A stretch of 64,000 nt of DNA from Halorubellus litoreus (GTDB lineage Archaea > Halobacteriota > Halobacteria > Halobacteriales > Natrialbaceae). The stretch spans positions 62,001 through 126,000 of the forward strand of contig NZ_JAZAQL010000004.1 of assembly GCF_037081675.1 (NCBI RefSeq). Reading direction: 5' to 3'. A program made the translations under genes and the position numbers. Below, piece after piece: positions 1 through 7,448 of the stretch (positions are counted from its first letter, which is position 1; each line of letters begins with the position of its first letter). The notes under the pieces were generated by a model. The model was not told the DNA's origin, did no database searches, and worked only from the letters and a program-made list of their open reading frames with translations.

Positions 1-347
1 GTGGCATCGACGGCGACGGCTGTCTCGGCCATCGAGAAAGCGTAGGCGCGCTGGTCGGCGACAGCGACCGGCGATTTCAAGCCTTTCTCGACGGTGACGG
101 TCCACGTGATGTCGCCGGTGGTGGCGTCGAGCGCGGCGACGAGTGGATCGTCAGTGAACGGGCTCGTGGAGCCGGCGAGGAGCTGGCCACCGTCGGTCGT
201 GGCGACGCCGGCTGGTTCGTCGAGCCCGCTCCGCCACGCTCGTTCGACGGGGAACTCGTCATCGTCCGTGAGCGCCGTGCAGCCGGCGGTGCCGGTGGCG
301 ACACCGACGGCTGCGGCGAGGGCGCGACGCCGCGTCATGGAGGGCAT
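1..347 (-). CDS. PQQ-repeat (beta-propeller) lipoprotein, N-terminal part
   Basis: The reading frame is open from ATG at 347 to the window edge, so only about 115 N-terminal residues are visible. The N-terminus (MPSMTRRRALAAAVG..., then TGTAGC) is a Tat-type lipoprotein signal with a lipobox cysteine, so the protein is probably exported folded and lipid-anchored outside the membrane. Blade-like phrases follow (ALDATTGDITWTV; AVADQRAYAF), typical of PQQ-like WD/propeller repeats in which a displayed value and 'D-TG--W' alternate. ATG at 338 is an in-frame alternative start that keeps the twin arginines. Ligand and function are unknown. The protein is similar in kind to the complete propeller lipoprotein encoded at 3.7-4.9 kb. 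Confidence 0.8.
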   Translation of the reverse strand, partial: MPSMTRRRALAAAVGVATGTAGCTALTDDDEFPVERAWRSGLDEPAGVATTDGGQLLAGSTSPFTDDPLVAALDATTGDITWTVTVEKGLKSPVAVADQRAYAFSMAETAVAVDA

Positions 348-568
348 ACACCCCGGCGTTCCAACACCAGCGGTATCAGTCTTGTCTCAGCGGCCGCCAC
401 TTTACCAATCGAGAGGCAATCCAGTAGGGCACGACGAGAATGGAGATTGTTACGGTGATGACGATCCACCCGAGTTCTTGCCTGAGTCGGTCGAGGGCTG
501 ATTCTCTCTCCGGTGAGGTGATCGAATACCGGGAAAGCATTTACCGCCACAACTGGAATCGACTCGGC

Positions 569-1086
569 GTGCCCTCCCTGCCATCCCGCAGACGCCTGCT
601 CCGAGTTTCGGGGGCGGTCGTCAGCGCGTCCCTCACTGGCTGTAGCGCCTCCGCACTTCCCCCCAGCGACGACAGTTCACGCCCAGCGTACGTCGACGGG
701 ACGGATGTGGTCTACGACCACGACCAGGTCTCCCTCTCGGTCGCCCCGGAGACGGTGCGCATGGGGAGGACGTCGTGTTCGACATCCGGAACCAGAACCC
801 ATCTGACGTCACCCTCGGCTGTCACAACCCGTGGGCGCTACAGCAACACACTGACGACGGCTGGGCGCACCGCACGTGGACCGCGGACGGCTATCACGGT
901 CTCTGCGCGAGGATACTTCCTGCCGGTGAACGCACCACGGTCGAGTTCACGCTCGCCGCGGGCGCCCTCCCAGAGCGAGCCACGGCACTCGATGACGCGT
1001 TGCAGCCCGGGCGCTACAGGCTCTTGCTGCTCGGAGTGACGCCGTATCTCGGCGTCGAGTTCACCATCACTGACGGCGCACAGTGA
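569..1086 (+). pseudogene. Frameshifted Tat lipoprotein (single-G deletion)
   Basis: The GTG at 569 starts a lipoprotein signal (SRRRLLRVSGAV... SLTGC). This frame runs well until about 763, where it becomes low-quality sequence. The continuation is in another frame from about 766 to the TGA ending at 1086 and reads as a beta-sandwich-like domain (EDVVFDIRNQNP; GERTTVEFTL; PGRYRLLLLG). Adding one G to the GGGG run at 763-766 joins both halves as VRMGEDVVFDIRN. The product would be about 172 aa: signal peptide, acidic linker and a small all-beta domain. Either the gene is inactivated or a homopolymer base is missing from the assembly. Function is unknown. It is divergent from the propeller lipoprotein at the left edge, with about 220 nt between them. 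Confidence 0.65.
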
Positions 1087-1269
1087 GCAGGTGGCTCCAT
1101 CAGGGGCAACAATGCTACGACGTCCGGGTAGTCTGGACTGATGAGTCAATTGGAACCGAAGGGAACACGAGAGCCAAGCGGGACGGCTAGTCTCTCCCGT
1201 ACTTCCGGATGACGAGTTCGCCCGTTAGTACGGCGACCTCGATCGAGTCACAGTCAGCGTAGTCAGAAC

Positions 1270-1392
1270 GAGACGGTGAACTTCCGACTCCAACGCAAGT
1301 ACGGTGCGTTCGTCCGGTCACGGCACTGGTGGAAGCAGTTTCGAGAACTCGCTAGCGCCTGCCTTGCTCACAATATCGACCGATCACTCTAA
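1270..1392 (+). pseudogene. Transposase C-terminal remnant (IS5-like)
   Basis: A 40-residue open frame ends in TAA at 1392 and encodes NFRLQRKYGAFVRSRHW followed by WKQFRELASACLAHNI. This resembles the C-terminal end of haloarchaeal IS5-group DDE transposases, where a basic segment is followed by W-x2-FRE and an H/Y-NI-R ending. The frame continues upstream for a short way without recognisable transposase sequence and no start or catalytic residues are visible, so this is a degraded remnant. The rest of the 1087-1441 gap shows nothing else I can identify. Confidence 0.5.
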
Positions 1393-1441
1393 TCGGTAGA
1401 TACAGACAAGGCACTTATCACTTCAAACAGCATTCAGTCGT

Positions 1442-2038
1442 GTGTTCCACCCCCGCTCACTCCTTGCGAGCTGTTCAATAGCTGGTGGTTGTATCTGGCT
1501 GTTATCGCCTCTCGTCCTCAGCTTTCCTCGGTTACATCAGGTGGTTCAGTACGAGTACCTTCTCCTCATCGCACCGCTATTCCTCGTTTGTGGAGTTATC
1601 GGCTTCTACAGAGCCTATGCTCCGGAATACTCATTTGCTGGTCGAGGAGGACTGTGGCTACTTGGAGTAGGGGTTCTCGGGTTCGTTCCGCTAGGGACTC
1701 ACCGGACACTGTTTGTTTACACGTTGGGGCCTGGATTTCTGTTACTCATCGCTGCGATGATAGGCGCGGTTCTCGTAGAACTGGGGACGGTCGGGATTGC
1801 GATCGACGCTTGGCGAACCAGCACCCCGTCGCGGTGGCTAGCACTGTGGCTGCCGTTAGCACTCCCTGCAACAGCAGCGACGAACTACCTCGGGGATACG
1901 GTTCTTGGCATCTTTCCGGTCGGGATGCACTACTATTCGGGCGTTTCCGGGCTCATGTGGATTGGTCTCGGTTACTTCCTCTGGCGCTCTACGGACGCCA
2001 ACCAAGCATCGAGACTTGACGATGAAACGATTCAATAA
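1442..2038 (+). CDS. Polytopic membrane protein, unknown
   Basis: A 198-aa product from a GTG start, with five or six hydrophobic segments (for example ASCSIAGGCIWLLSPLVL, YLLLIAPLFLVCGVIGFY, LWLLGVGVLGFVPLG, FLLLIAAMIGAVLVELG, WLALWLPLALPATAA and a final segment near GLMWIGLGYFLW) and a short hydrophilic C-terminus. The start is supported by an AT-rich box (cacttatcac, near 1410) about 30 nt upstream. I recognise no family signature. Base composition is less GC-rich than the chromosome-like part of the window, and a transposase remnant lies just upstream, so recent transfer is plausible. Confidence 0.7.
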   Translation: MFHPRSLLASCSIAGGCIWLLSPLVLSFPRLHQVVQYEYLLLIAPLFLVCGVIGFYRAYAPEYSFAGRGGLWLLGVGVLGFVPLGTHRTLFVYTLGPGFLLLIAAMIGAVLVELGTVGIAIDAWRTSTPSRWLALWLPLALPATAATNYLGDTVLGIFPVGMHYYSGVSGLMWIGLGYFLWRSTDANQASRLDDETIQ

Positions 2039-2261
2039 GCACACCTACTGAGCAGATGGTTCACTAGGTACCAACTGGTGAGACCTATCTTAATGCGTTG
2101 AGCCCTTCTGGTAGCCACAGAGTCTGAATTGTCGTCCTGTGTAGATATTTTAGCAAGATCCAAAATCTCGAACGATGGGTGAGATTGATTATGGATGACT
2201 GATATTCGAAGACAAGGGCCCGCACTATCGGATTCGCCCGCCCCGATTTTACCAGAATCAA

Positions 2262-2642
2262 ATGAACAGGATAATTCGACTCTTTCCCGGCTTGAAAAAC
2301 CCGATGCAGGCTGTCAGTTTCGTTATACTCCGTCTGATTGTTAACATCGGGTTGACCGCCCTAACTGTACGAATAACTGGATGGAGTGACTTCTCATATC
2401 TCGCCATCCTACTTACTATGGTATCGGGCGTGATCCCGATTATAGTGCTTCGAAGAACCGTTTCAGCGGGATTCAGTCTAATCGACTACCTGACACAGAT
2501 CGGGCTGGTTGTTACTGTCGCCGTCGTCGTGTTTCTTTATCCATCTCCACTAAGAATCCTACTTGCTGTCATTGGCTCAGTAATTGCTTTTGTCGGGTTG
2601 CTAATTTCAATTCCGTGGTACGGCGCAGTCGAAGCCCCGTAA
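2262..2642 (+). CDS. Small membrane protein, unknown
   Basis: A 126-aa product with a basic N-terminus (MNRIIRLFPGLKNP) and four predicted membrane helices (around residues 17-37, 45-62, 73-93 and 97-118). It has no cysteine pairs, catalytic motifs or soluble domain. Codon use is strikingly AT-richer than genes to the right (many ATA, TTA and GTT codons), which suggests foreign origin. It sits alone between the 1442 gene and a dispersed motif at 2751; the 2039-2261 gap upstream holds only AT-rich, promoter-like sequence. Function is not inferable. Confidence 0.65.
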   Translation: MNRIIRLFPGLKNPMQAVSFVILRLIVNIGLTALTVRITGWSDFSYLAILLTMVSGVIPIIVLRRTVSAGFSLIDYLTQIGLVVTVAVVVFLYPSPLRILLAVIGSVIAFVGLLISIPWYGAVEAP

Positions 2643-2750
2643 GGTAGTGAGTCACACCCCTCGTTCGTTCCAAGTCAGAGCCGGTGATCTGACTGTTGGA
2701 TTCGCACACCTACCTAACAGTAGTTTCATCAGATGAGATGTTTAACGAAT

Positions 2751-2767
2751 GGGATTTCAACAGAGCC
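2751..2767 (+). repeat. Dispersed motif copy 1
   Basis: GGGATTTCAACAGAGCC, one of three near-identical intergenic sites in the first 5.1 kb. The shared consensus is GGRTTTCRACRGAGCC. This copy lies between the ends of a plus-strand and a minus-strand gene, in the 2643-2835 gap, which contains no other recognisable feature. Confidence 0.5.
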
Positions 2768-2835
2768 GCCTGCATATATTTCGAGAATAGGAAGCGCTTG
2801 TCGAACTGAACCTCTCGATGAGGACGGGAGGTTCC

Positions 2836-3138
2836 TCACGACACTGGGATGGCTTCTTGGCGGAGAAACCAACGGTAGAGCGTCGCCAGAGTCACCGCCA
2901 GACCGTAGAGGTAGATGGCGACGCCGACGATCACGTACGGGCCACAGGCTAACGAGACGCAACCAGTGACGAATCCAGAGAACTGGAGGATGACGGTCAT
3001 AACTGGCTCGACGAGTGGCGCCGCAAGGGGCGATTCCCTGAAGAGTTCGCTCCAGACGCCCAAGGCAACGGCTTCGAGCAGAAGCACCAACAGAACCACC
3101 TTGTTCGAGAGTCGCGCTCGAAGGGACCGAGAGGGCAT
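2836..3138 (-). CDS. Small membrane protein, unknown
   Basis: A 100-aa minus-strand ORF starting MPSRSLRARLSNK, a basic cytoplasmic start. It has two or three hydrophobic stretches: VVLLVLLLEAVALGVW, then VMTVILQFSGFVTGCVSLA and YVIVGVAIYLYGLAVTLATL, and ends with a short RWFLRQE tail. The distribution of positive charges fits a real inner-membrane topology, which supports coding. No family is recognised. Its neighbours are other tiny membrane proteins in the same low-GC stretch. Confidence 0.6.
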   Translation of the reverse strand: MPSRSLRARLSNKVVLLVLLLEAVALGVWSELFRESPLAAPLVEPVMTVILQFSGFVTGCVSLACGPYVIVGVAIYLYGLAVTLATLYRWFLRQEAIPVS

Positions 3139-3368
3139 GGTTACTCAGCCGAAAGGGAGTATCAAGAAGGTTCGGTCACACCTCGTCGCAGCTCATTCTG
3201 CCGTGCCCCGAGCTCCGAGGTTATCTCGAACACTCCGGTTGCTGGTAGTTTGGAGACGCTGAGCTGAATACGGGCCGCTACCCGGTCACCGTTCATCGCG
3301 CTAATCGTGGTCCGTTGGTTCGGTTGAATCAGAAAACCATATCATATGTAGGTAGACAAGTCCCGTGT

Positions 3369-3518
3369 ATGTCTGAATCCCCACAGAAATCAATGATAGG
3401 TCTGAAGCTGATGGTTTTAGGCATTCAAATGGCTGTCTTTGCTCGTTTCCTGTTCCAGAGCGCGCTGCTGATGATTCTGGGTGGCGTGGTGACTGTGAGT
3501 GGACTGTTCGTTCGGTAG
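3369..3518 (+). CDS. 49-aa membrane mini-protein
   Basis: The ATG at 3369 is preferred over an in-frame upstream start because an AT-rich box (accatatcatatg, about 3337-3350) lies about 25 nt before it, as expected for a leaderless haloarchaeal mRNA. The product begins MSESPQKSMIGLK and then has two short hydrophobic segments (LMVLGIQMAVFARFLF and ALLMILGGVVTVSGLFV). It may be a hairpin membrane protein. Function is unknown. Confidence 0.5.
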   Translation: MSESPQKSMIGLKLMVLGIQMAVFARFLFQSALLMILGGVVTVSGLFVR

Positions 3519-3598
3519 GAGGCCTCTGCCTGCCAACATATTCGGGGACGACCGGTGGAGTGACCGAACATCGCTTGCTGACTCAGTTCTCTCCATTC

Positions 3599-3614
3599 GG
3601 CTCCGTCGAAATCC
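3599..3614 (-). repeat. Dispersed motif copy 2
   Basis: Read on the minus strand this is GGATTTCGACGGAGCC, about 57 nt downstream of the stop codon of the propeller lipoprotein on the same strand. It matches the copies at 2751-2767 and 5099-5114 at nearly every position. Confidence 0.5.
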
Positions 3615-3671
3615 TCTCGGTTCGACACCACCCTCTGGAATAGTCGTCAGGGAGGTGTGCGTATCGCGAAG

Positions 3672-4940
3672 TCAGTCTGATAGCACGACGAGTGTCCCGC
3701 CACGCTCGTCGGTACTCCAGTAGACGGGAACGTATATCCGGCCGTTGGCAGCAACGGCGTCGAAGCCGACGTTGCCCGGTTGAGCAACCGTCCACCGTGT
3801 CTCGCCAGTTCGACGGTCGACAGCGTAGGTCGTCACACGCTCGTCCAGCTGGGGTTTGTCCGTCGTCACGATGACCGATCGGTCGGTTACGAGTGGACGC
3901 GTTCGAAGGTATACGCTGTCGCCGGCAGCGAGGGTCGTGCGCCACGTTTCGCTTCCGTCTGCCGTTTCGTAGGCGACGAGGTCGCCTCCTGCAGTAGTGA
4001 CGAACAGTCGGCTGCCGTCGGTCGCAACGCCGGACGATGCGGTTACCTCCGTCGTCCAGACACCCTCGCCGGTATCGACGTCGACGGCATGAAGTTCGTT
4101 ACTGCCGGGGACGTATGTCCTCCCATTCGCCACGGTTGGTGTCCGGAAGGTACTATCAGATTGGTATCTCCACTCCGAGATGCCACTGCCCTCCCGGGGG
4201 TCGATTGCGACGATGCTCCCGAGGACGCCCGTCGTGTAGAGGACGGAGCCACCGCCGATCGCTGGTGGAGCGAAAGCAGCGCGGTCGTCACCGGTCTGGT
4301 AGACCCACTGGTCGTGGCCGCGTTCGTCGAACGACAGCAGTTCGTCGCCGGTGGAGGCGACGATTCCGTTCCGAAAGCCGACGGCGGCTTCGTTGATCGA
4401 ATTCCCCGTCTCGTGTCGCCACCTTGGACTGCCGTCGCGAGCGTCGAGCGCGTATAGCCCGCTCTCGCCAGCGTGTCCGACGTACACCGAACCGCGATAG
4501 ACGATCGGCCGACACCCGGAGTAGCCACCGCCGAGGCTTGGGAGGTCGCGCCGCCACTCCTGGCGTCCGTCGTCCGTCCGAAGTGAGAAGACCGCGCCAC
4601 CAGTGAATCCGTTGCCCCCTTCTGATTCCGGTGTGACTCCGCCATGGACGATGACGCGGTTGCCGACGATCGCCGGTGGGGCCATGCTTCCCGAGAGCGT
4701 GAACGTCCAGTCTTCGCTCGGGTCGTCGACGCGGACGTCGGGAGAGAATCCAGTATGGCGCGTGTTGCGGCCGTACTGAGGCCAGCCACCAGATTCGGTG
4801 GATAACGGCTCGGTCGTGTCGTCCGCAGTCGTCGGCCACTCGTCCCCGAGGAGTCCGTCGACGGTCGCACAGCCTGCAAGCGATACAACACTTACCGTTC
4901 CGGCGGTGGCGAGAAAGTCTCGGCGGGAATGGAGGGACAC
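3672..4940 (-). CDS. PQQ-like beta-propeller lipoprotein
   Basis: A 422-aa product from GTG at 4940. This start is chosen because it places SRRDFLATAGTVSVVSLAGC, a complete Tat lipoprotein signal, at the N-terminus; an upstream TTG at 4961 is also in frame. After an acidic linker come seven or eight propeller blades recognisable by repeated phrases such as GWPQYGRNTRHTGFS (the usual opening of PQQ-repeat proteins), GSVYVG...LYALDARDGSPRW, ELHAVDVDTGEGVW, DLVAYETADGSETW and TTYAVDRRTGETRW. Such proteins act outside the membrane as scaffolds or, when cofactor-binding residues are present, as quinoprotein-like enzymes. No dehydrogenase residues are evident, so a scaffold role is likelier. An AT-rich box lies about 30 nt upstream (about 4968-4975). 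Confidence 0.85.
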   Translation of the reverse strand: MSLHSRRDFLATAGTVSVVSLAGCATVDGLLGDEWPTTADDTTEPLSTESGGWPQYGRNTRHTGFSPDVRVDDPSEDWTFTLSGSMAPPAIVGNRVIVHGGVTPESEGGNGFTGGAVFSLRTDDGRQEWRRDLPSLGGGYSGCRPIVYRGSVYVGHAGESGLYALDARDGSPRWRHETGNSINEAAVGFRNGIVASTGDELLSFDERGHDQWVYQTGDDRAAFAPPAIGGGSVLYTTGVLGSIVAIDPREGSGISEWRYQSDSTFRTPTVANGRTYVPGSNELHAVDVDTGEGVWTTEVTASSGVATDGSRLFVTTAGGDLVAYETADGSETWRTTLAAGDSVYLRTRPLVTDRSVIVTTDKPQLDERVTTYAVDRRTGETRWTVAQPGNVGFDAVAANGRIYVPVYWSTDERGGTLVVLSD

Positions 4941-5098
4941 ACCGTAATTTGCACCAGTCAAAACTTGAATAGCTTGTCTTAACGAGATCCTAGGATCGTC
5001 AGAATGTACCGCCCGTTGCAGTGATCGGTCGAGGTCGCGAACGAGGCAGGCGATGGCGAGTTCCCAGCGGAGCGTCCACCAGTGCCGGAGCTCTCAAC

Positions 5099-5114
5099 GG
5101 GTTTCGACGGAGCC
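5099..5114 (+). repeat. Dispersed motif copy 3
   Basis: GGGTTTCGACGGAGCC, in the gap between the propeller lipoprotein and the TFS-like gene. It has the same 16-bp core as the sites at 2751 and 3599. The remaining 4941-5192 sequence holds the promoter region of the propeller gene and nothing else recognisable. Confidence 0.5.
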
Positions 5115-5192
5115 AAAATCGACACTGACCGGAGCGTCGAGCGTCCGGATTGGGAGTCCCGGTATCTGCACCCGGCAGTTGCGAGGTCGCTG

Positions 5193-5510
5193 TCAGGTAT
5201 CGCGCCACTTGTGGCCGCACTCGACGCACGTGAACAGTCGAACCTCGTAGGAGCCGCCCGGCTTCGGCATCATCTGGGAGTAAGCTTCGTCGCTGTCGCA
5301 GTCATCGGCCGGACAGGGCTCCTGCACCGTCTCCGTCGAGTCGTCGGTCGCATCCGCGACGTCGGGCGCCCCCGCATCCTGCTGTCCATCCTGTGTCGCC
5401 ATCGCCGCTTCCGCCTGCGAGTCCCGCGCCGCCTCGTTCTCACAGGACCGACACACCCACGTCTCGCCCTCCGTGTGCATCAGCGACCCGCACTCGTCAC
5501 AGAACTTCAT
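5193..5510 (-). CDS. TFS-like transcription factor (RPA12/TFIIS-type), atypical tip
   Basis: A 105-aa protein with an N-terminal zinc ribbon (C4, C7, C20, C23), a low-complexity acidic linker of about 40 residues, and a C-terminal TFIIS-type ribbon (C66, C71, C95, C98, ending CVECGHKWRDT). Archaeal TFS binds RNA polymerase and inserts the C-terminal ribbon tip into the active site to stimulate transcript cleavage through an Asp-Glu pair. Here the tip reads YSQMMPKPGGSYEV and has no DE pair, and the first knuckle is C-x4-C rather than C-x2-C. By family logic it should not stimulate cleavage normally; it may instead modulate or inhibit polymerase, as basic-tip TFS paralogues do. The start at 5510 directly abuts the right end of an IS605 element, which supplies a strong GGAGG-type ribosome site 8 nt upstream. 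Confidence 0.85.
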   Translation of the reverse strand: MKFCDECGSLMHTEGETWVCRSCENEAARDSQAEAAMATQDGQQDAGAPDVADATDDSTETVQEPCPADDCDSDEAYSQMMPKPGGSYEVRLFTCVECGHKWRDT

Positions 5511-5700
5511 GTGACATCCTCCTCGCCGTAAACGGCGAGGCTTCCCACACATGGGGAATACCAGTCAGTCGTCGTCTCTAGAACCGTCGGTTCTGGCGGG
5601 CTGCACGAGACCTTCGGTCTCGTGAACGCTGGCAGAGGGTTCCGACTCTTCGTAGGCCGTGAGCGTCATCTGCGAGGGTGTCTCGCTCTGTTCACCGTGA
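5495..5700 (-). ncRNA. Predicted omega (re)RNA of the IS605 TnpB
   Basis: In IS200/IS605 elements the 3' end of tnpB and the right end are transcribed as an RNA whose scaffold ends at the element boundary and whose guide is the flanking host sequence. Here the scaffold would include the perfect hairpin at 5521-5540 and end at 5511, and the guide would be the first 15-16 nt of the TFS-like gene (ATGAAGTTCTGTGACG). The 5' limit is a guess. Sense-overlapping RNAs at such genes are known in haloarchaea; this one is inferred from position only. Confidence 0.45.
5521..5540. repeat. Right-end hairpin of the IS605 element
   Basis: CCTCGCCGT-AA-ACGGCGAGG, a perfect 9-bp inverted repeat 10 nt inside the inferred right end. 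In IS605 elements such a hairpin is bound by TnpA and also forms the 3' stem of the TnpB guide RNA. Confidence 0.7.
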
Positions 5701-6881
5701 GTCGTGGCGGTGTCACAACCGCTCCCATCCCGTGGCGAGTCATCGCGTCCGGCCTTGTCAAGCGGGACGCTCTCTCCCCACGGGTCTACCCGTCGTGCGA
5801 TGTTCGCGGACGCGTTGATGTCGGCCTGAAACGTCGAAACGTGGCAGTCGTCGTTCGCGCACCGGAACTCGGCTTGGGAGTCCCGCTGGCCGATGCGGTG
5901 GCACGAGTGGCACGTCTGCGAGGTGTACGCTGGATTCACGTACTCGACTGGAATGCCTGCTTCCGTCGCCTTGTCCTCGATGCGCCCTTGGAGTCGAGCG
6001 AACGCCCACGAGTGCAGGCGACGATTCATGTACTTCCCGTAGTCGAGCCGTTCTCGGATGTACGTCAAGTCCTCCATCACCAACACCGGGTTCTCGTACT
6101 GTTTGGCGTACTCGACAGCCTGTCGAGACGCCTTCTCCACGATGTCGGTGAGCGCGTTCTGGTAGTGCTCGAACCGCTCATCGGTCCGCCACTCGGATGC
6201 GTCACGCTCTTGGAGTCGTTTCAGGGTGGTGTGCATCTCTTTGCGGAGATGCTTCGCCCTGCTTCCGCTACACACGAACGGGTCAGTCGGAGAACCGTCC
6301 TTGAGGGCACAGCCCGTGATGAGGGCGGTTTCTCCGATGTCTAAGCCGATGTGCGTGGCGTCACCGTCCGTCGTTGGTTCGTCGACCGGGTACTCGACGG
6401 TGACGTGCAGTACCCAGTTCTTCCGGTGCTTCTGGAGCTGTATCTCGCCCGCCTTTGCGTCCTCCGATACGAGATCGTGCCAGAGCTCTTCCTGTTCAGG
6501 GTTGATGCGGAGTGGTATCCAGAAGTTCGTTCCGCGACCAGGACGGGGAACCCACCACGTGAACTCATACTCACGATCATCGGAGTGATCGAACTTCGCA
6601 GCCTGATTCGTGAGCCGTATCGGATGTTCATCGTCCAACTCCTTGGTGTTGTACGTCTTGCGGAGTTTCGGAATGTAGTTGCAGAGCGCAGCCTTCGCTT
6701 GATACGGGAGGTCGTAGGGCGTCACGATGTCGCTCACCGACGACATGGTACTCGCTCCGGCGTCGAACGCTTCTTGCAGACCGTCACGGTACGTTTCGAG
6801 CAGGTCGTTCAGTTTCGACTGCTTGTGCGCGGTGGGTGGCGCGAACGTCGCCTGCAACGTCTTCGTGACGGTCGTGGACAC
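5565..6881 (-). CDS. tnpB: TnpB, RNA-guided nuclease of IS605
   Basis: A 438-aa TnpB, the RNA-guided RuvC-type nuclease that is the presumed ancestor of Cas12 and promotes element retention. All three RuvC acids are present: D181 in GLDIGE, E270 in VLVMEDLTYIRE and D354 in QADINASANIARR. The zinc finger between RuvC-II and -III is also present (C324, C327, C341, C346: TCHSCH...CANDDCH). The N-terminal bridge and wedge region precedes residue 170, and an extra acidic tail of about 70 residues follows the RuvC-III motif. Start is GTG at 6881, 1 nt after the tnpA stop, so translation is probably coupled. Every key residue is intact, so it is predicted active. Confidence 0.95.
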   Translation of the reverse strand: MSTTVTKTLQATFAPPTAHKQSKLNDLLETYRDGLQEAFDAGASTMSSVSDIVTPYDLPYQAKAALCNYIPKLRKTYNTKELDDEHPIRLTNQAAKFDHSDDREYEFTWWVPRPGRGTNFWIPLRINPEQEELWHDLVSEDAKAGEIQLQKHRKNWVLHVTVEYPVDEPTTDGDATHIGLDIGETALITGCALKDGSPTDPFVCSGSRAKHLRKEMHTTLKRLQERDASEWRTDERFEHYQNALTDIVEKASRQAVEYAKQYENPVLVMEDLTYIRERLDYGKYMNRRLHSWAFARLQGRIEDKATEAGIPVEYVNPAYTSQTCHSCHRIGQRDSQAEFRCANDDCHVSTFQADINASANIARRVDPWGESVPLDKAGRDDSPRDGSGCDTATTHGEQSETPSQMTLTAYEESEPSASVHETEGLVQPARTDGSRDDD

Positions 6882-6882
6882 G

Positions 6883-7275
6883 CTACTGGTCCTCCACGTA
6901 GTCCATCAGCACGTCGATGCTCACCTGGCCGGTGGTAGCAAGGAAGTATCCGGGTTGCCAGAATGCCTTGTCGAGCGCCTCCCGAACCTCTGGATTCTCG
7001 TCACGGACTTTGCGGGACGTGACGCCCTTGAGCGAGTTGATGAACTTGGTGAGGTTGGTCGTAGGCTTCGCCGTGAACAGGATGTGAACGTGGTCGGAAC
7101 CGCCGTTGACGTTCTGGATATCCACGCCGAAGTCCTCGGAGAGGTCGTTGGCGATCTCACCGATGCGTTCGGCTATCTCGTCGGTGAGGATGTCCGTGCG
7201 GTACTTTGTGACGGTCACAAAGTGATATTGGAGCGCGTAGACGGTGTGCGACCCGGTTTCGAGGTTGTACTCCAT
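6883..7275 (-). CDS. tnpA: TnpA, Y1 single-strand transposase (IS200/IS605)
   Basis: A 130-aa HUH transposase with the HUH pair at H62 and H64 (SDHVHILF), the YALQYHFVTVTKYR N-terminal strand typical of the family, and the C-terminal helix with the nucleophile Y126 (DYVEDQ). It catalyses excision and insertion of single-stranded element DNA at hairpins flanking the element. Length is normal for the family (130-150 aa). The promoter is probably the AT-rich stretch at about 7285-7305. With an intact tnpB and both hairpins, the element looks autonomous. Confidence 0.95.
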   Translation of the reverse strand: MEYNLETGSHTVYALQYHFVTVTKYRTDILTDEIAERIGEIANDLSEDFGVDIQNVNGGSDHVHILFTAKPTTNLTKFINSLKGVTSRKVRDENPEVREALDKAFWQPGYFLATTGQVSIDVLMDYVEDQ

Positions 7276-7381
7276 TTGGCCGTACTAATTTCTATACGTC
7301 CAATTCTGATAAAGGTTTGCAGTCGTGAGGTATTCGGCCTGCAACCGACGGTGGAACATGAGACAGTTCTCGGCTTCACGC

Positions 7382-7397
7382 CCGCCGTGAACGGCGG
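7382..7397. repeat. Left-end hairpin of the IS605 element
   Basis: CCGCCGT-GA-ACGGCGG, a perfect 7-bp inverted repeat about 10 nt inside the inferred left end. Its GCCGTnAACGGC core is like that of the right-end hairpin, as expected for TnpA recognition of both ends. Confidence 0.65.
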
Positions 7398-7442
7398 CAT
7401 TCTCGCCTTGAAAAAGATAGAGCGTGACTACAGGGTTGTCGG

Positions 7443-7448
7443 ATATAT
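7443..7448 (-). promoter_or_regulatory. Probable displaced TATA box of the TFS-like gene
   Basis: On the minus strand GACATATATCC lies outside the IS left end. In the reconstructed uninterrupted locus it would sit about 35-38 nt before the TFS-like ATG, leaving a leader of roughly 10 nt. The element now separates them by 1.9 kb. The rest of 7408-7607 has no recognisable feature. Confidence 0.45.

Larger units (their letters stand above)
5511..7407 (-). mobile_element. IS200/IS605-family element (tnpA + tnpB)
   Basis: A complete-looking element of about 1.9 kb: subterminal hairpins at both ends (7382-7397 left, 5521-5540 right), Y1 transposase tnpA, then tnpB one nt later. The right boundary is placed after GATGTCAC, directly before the TFS-like ATG. 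The left boundary is placed after TTCAA (complement of 7408-7412), which would be the target or TAM sequence. Joining the flanks across the element restores a promoter followed by a short leader and the TFS ATG, supporting both boundaries. IS605 elements insert as single-stranded DNA without target duplication, consistent with no repeat being seen here. Confidence 0.7.

Noticed and set aside
5495..7407. CRISPR-like array or Cas12 locus near TnpB
   Set aside because: No direct repeats with spacers occur. TnpA, the hairpin ends and the gene order are those of an ordinary IS200/IS605 element.
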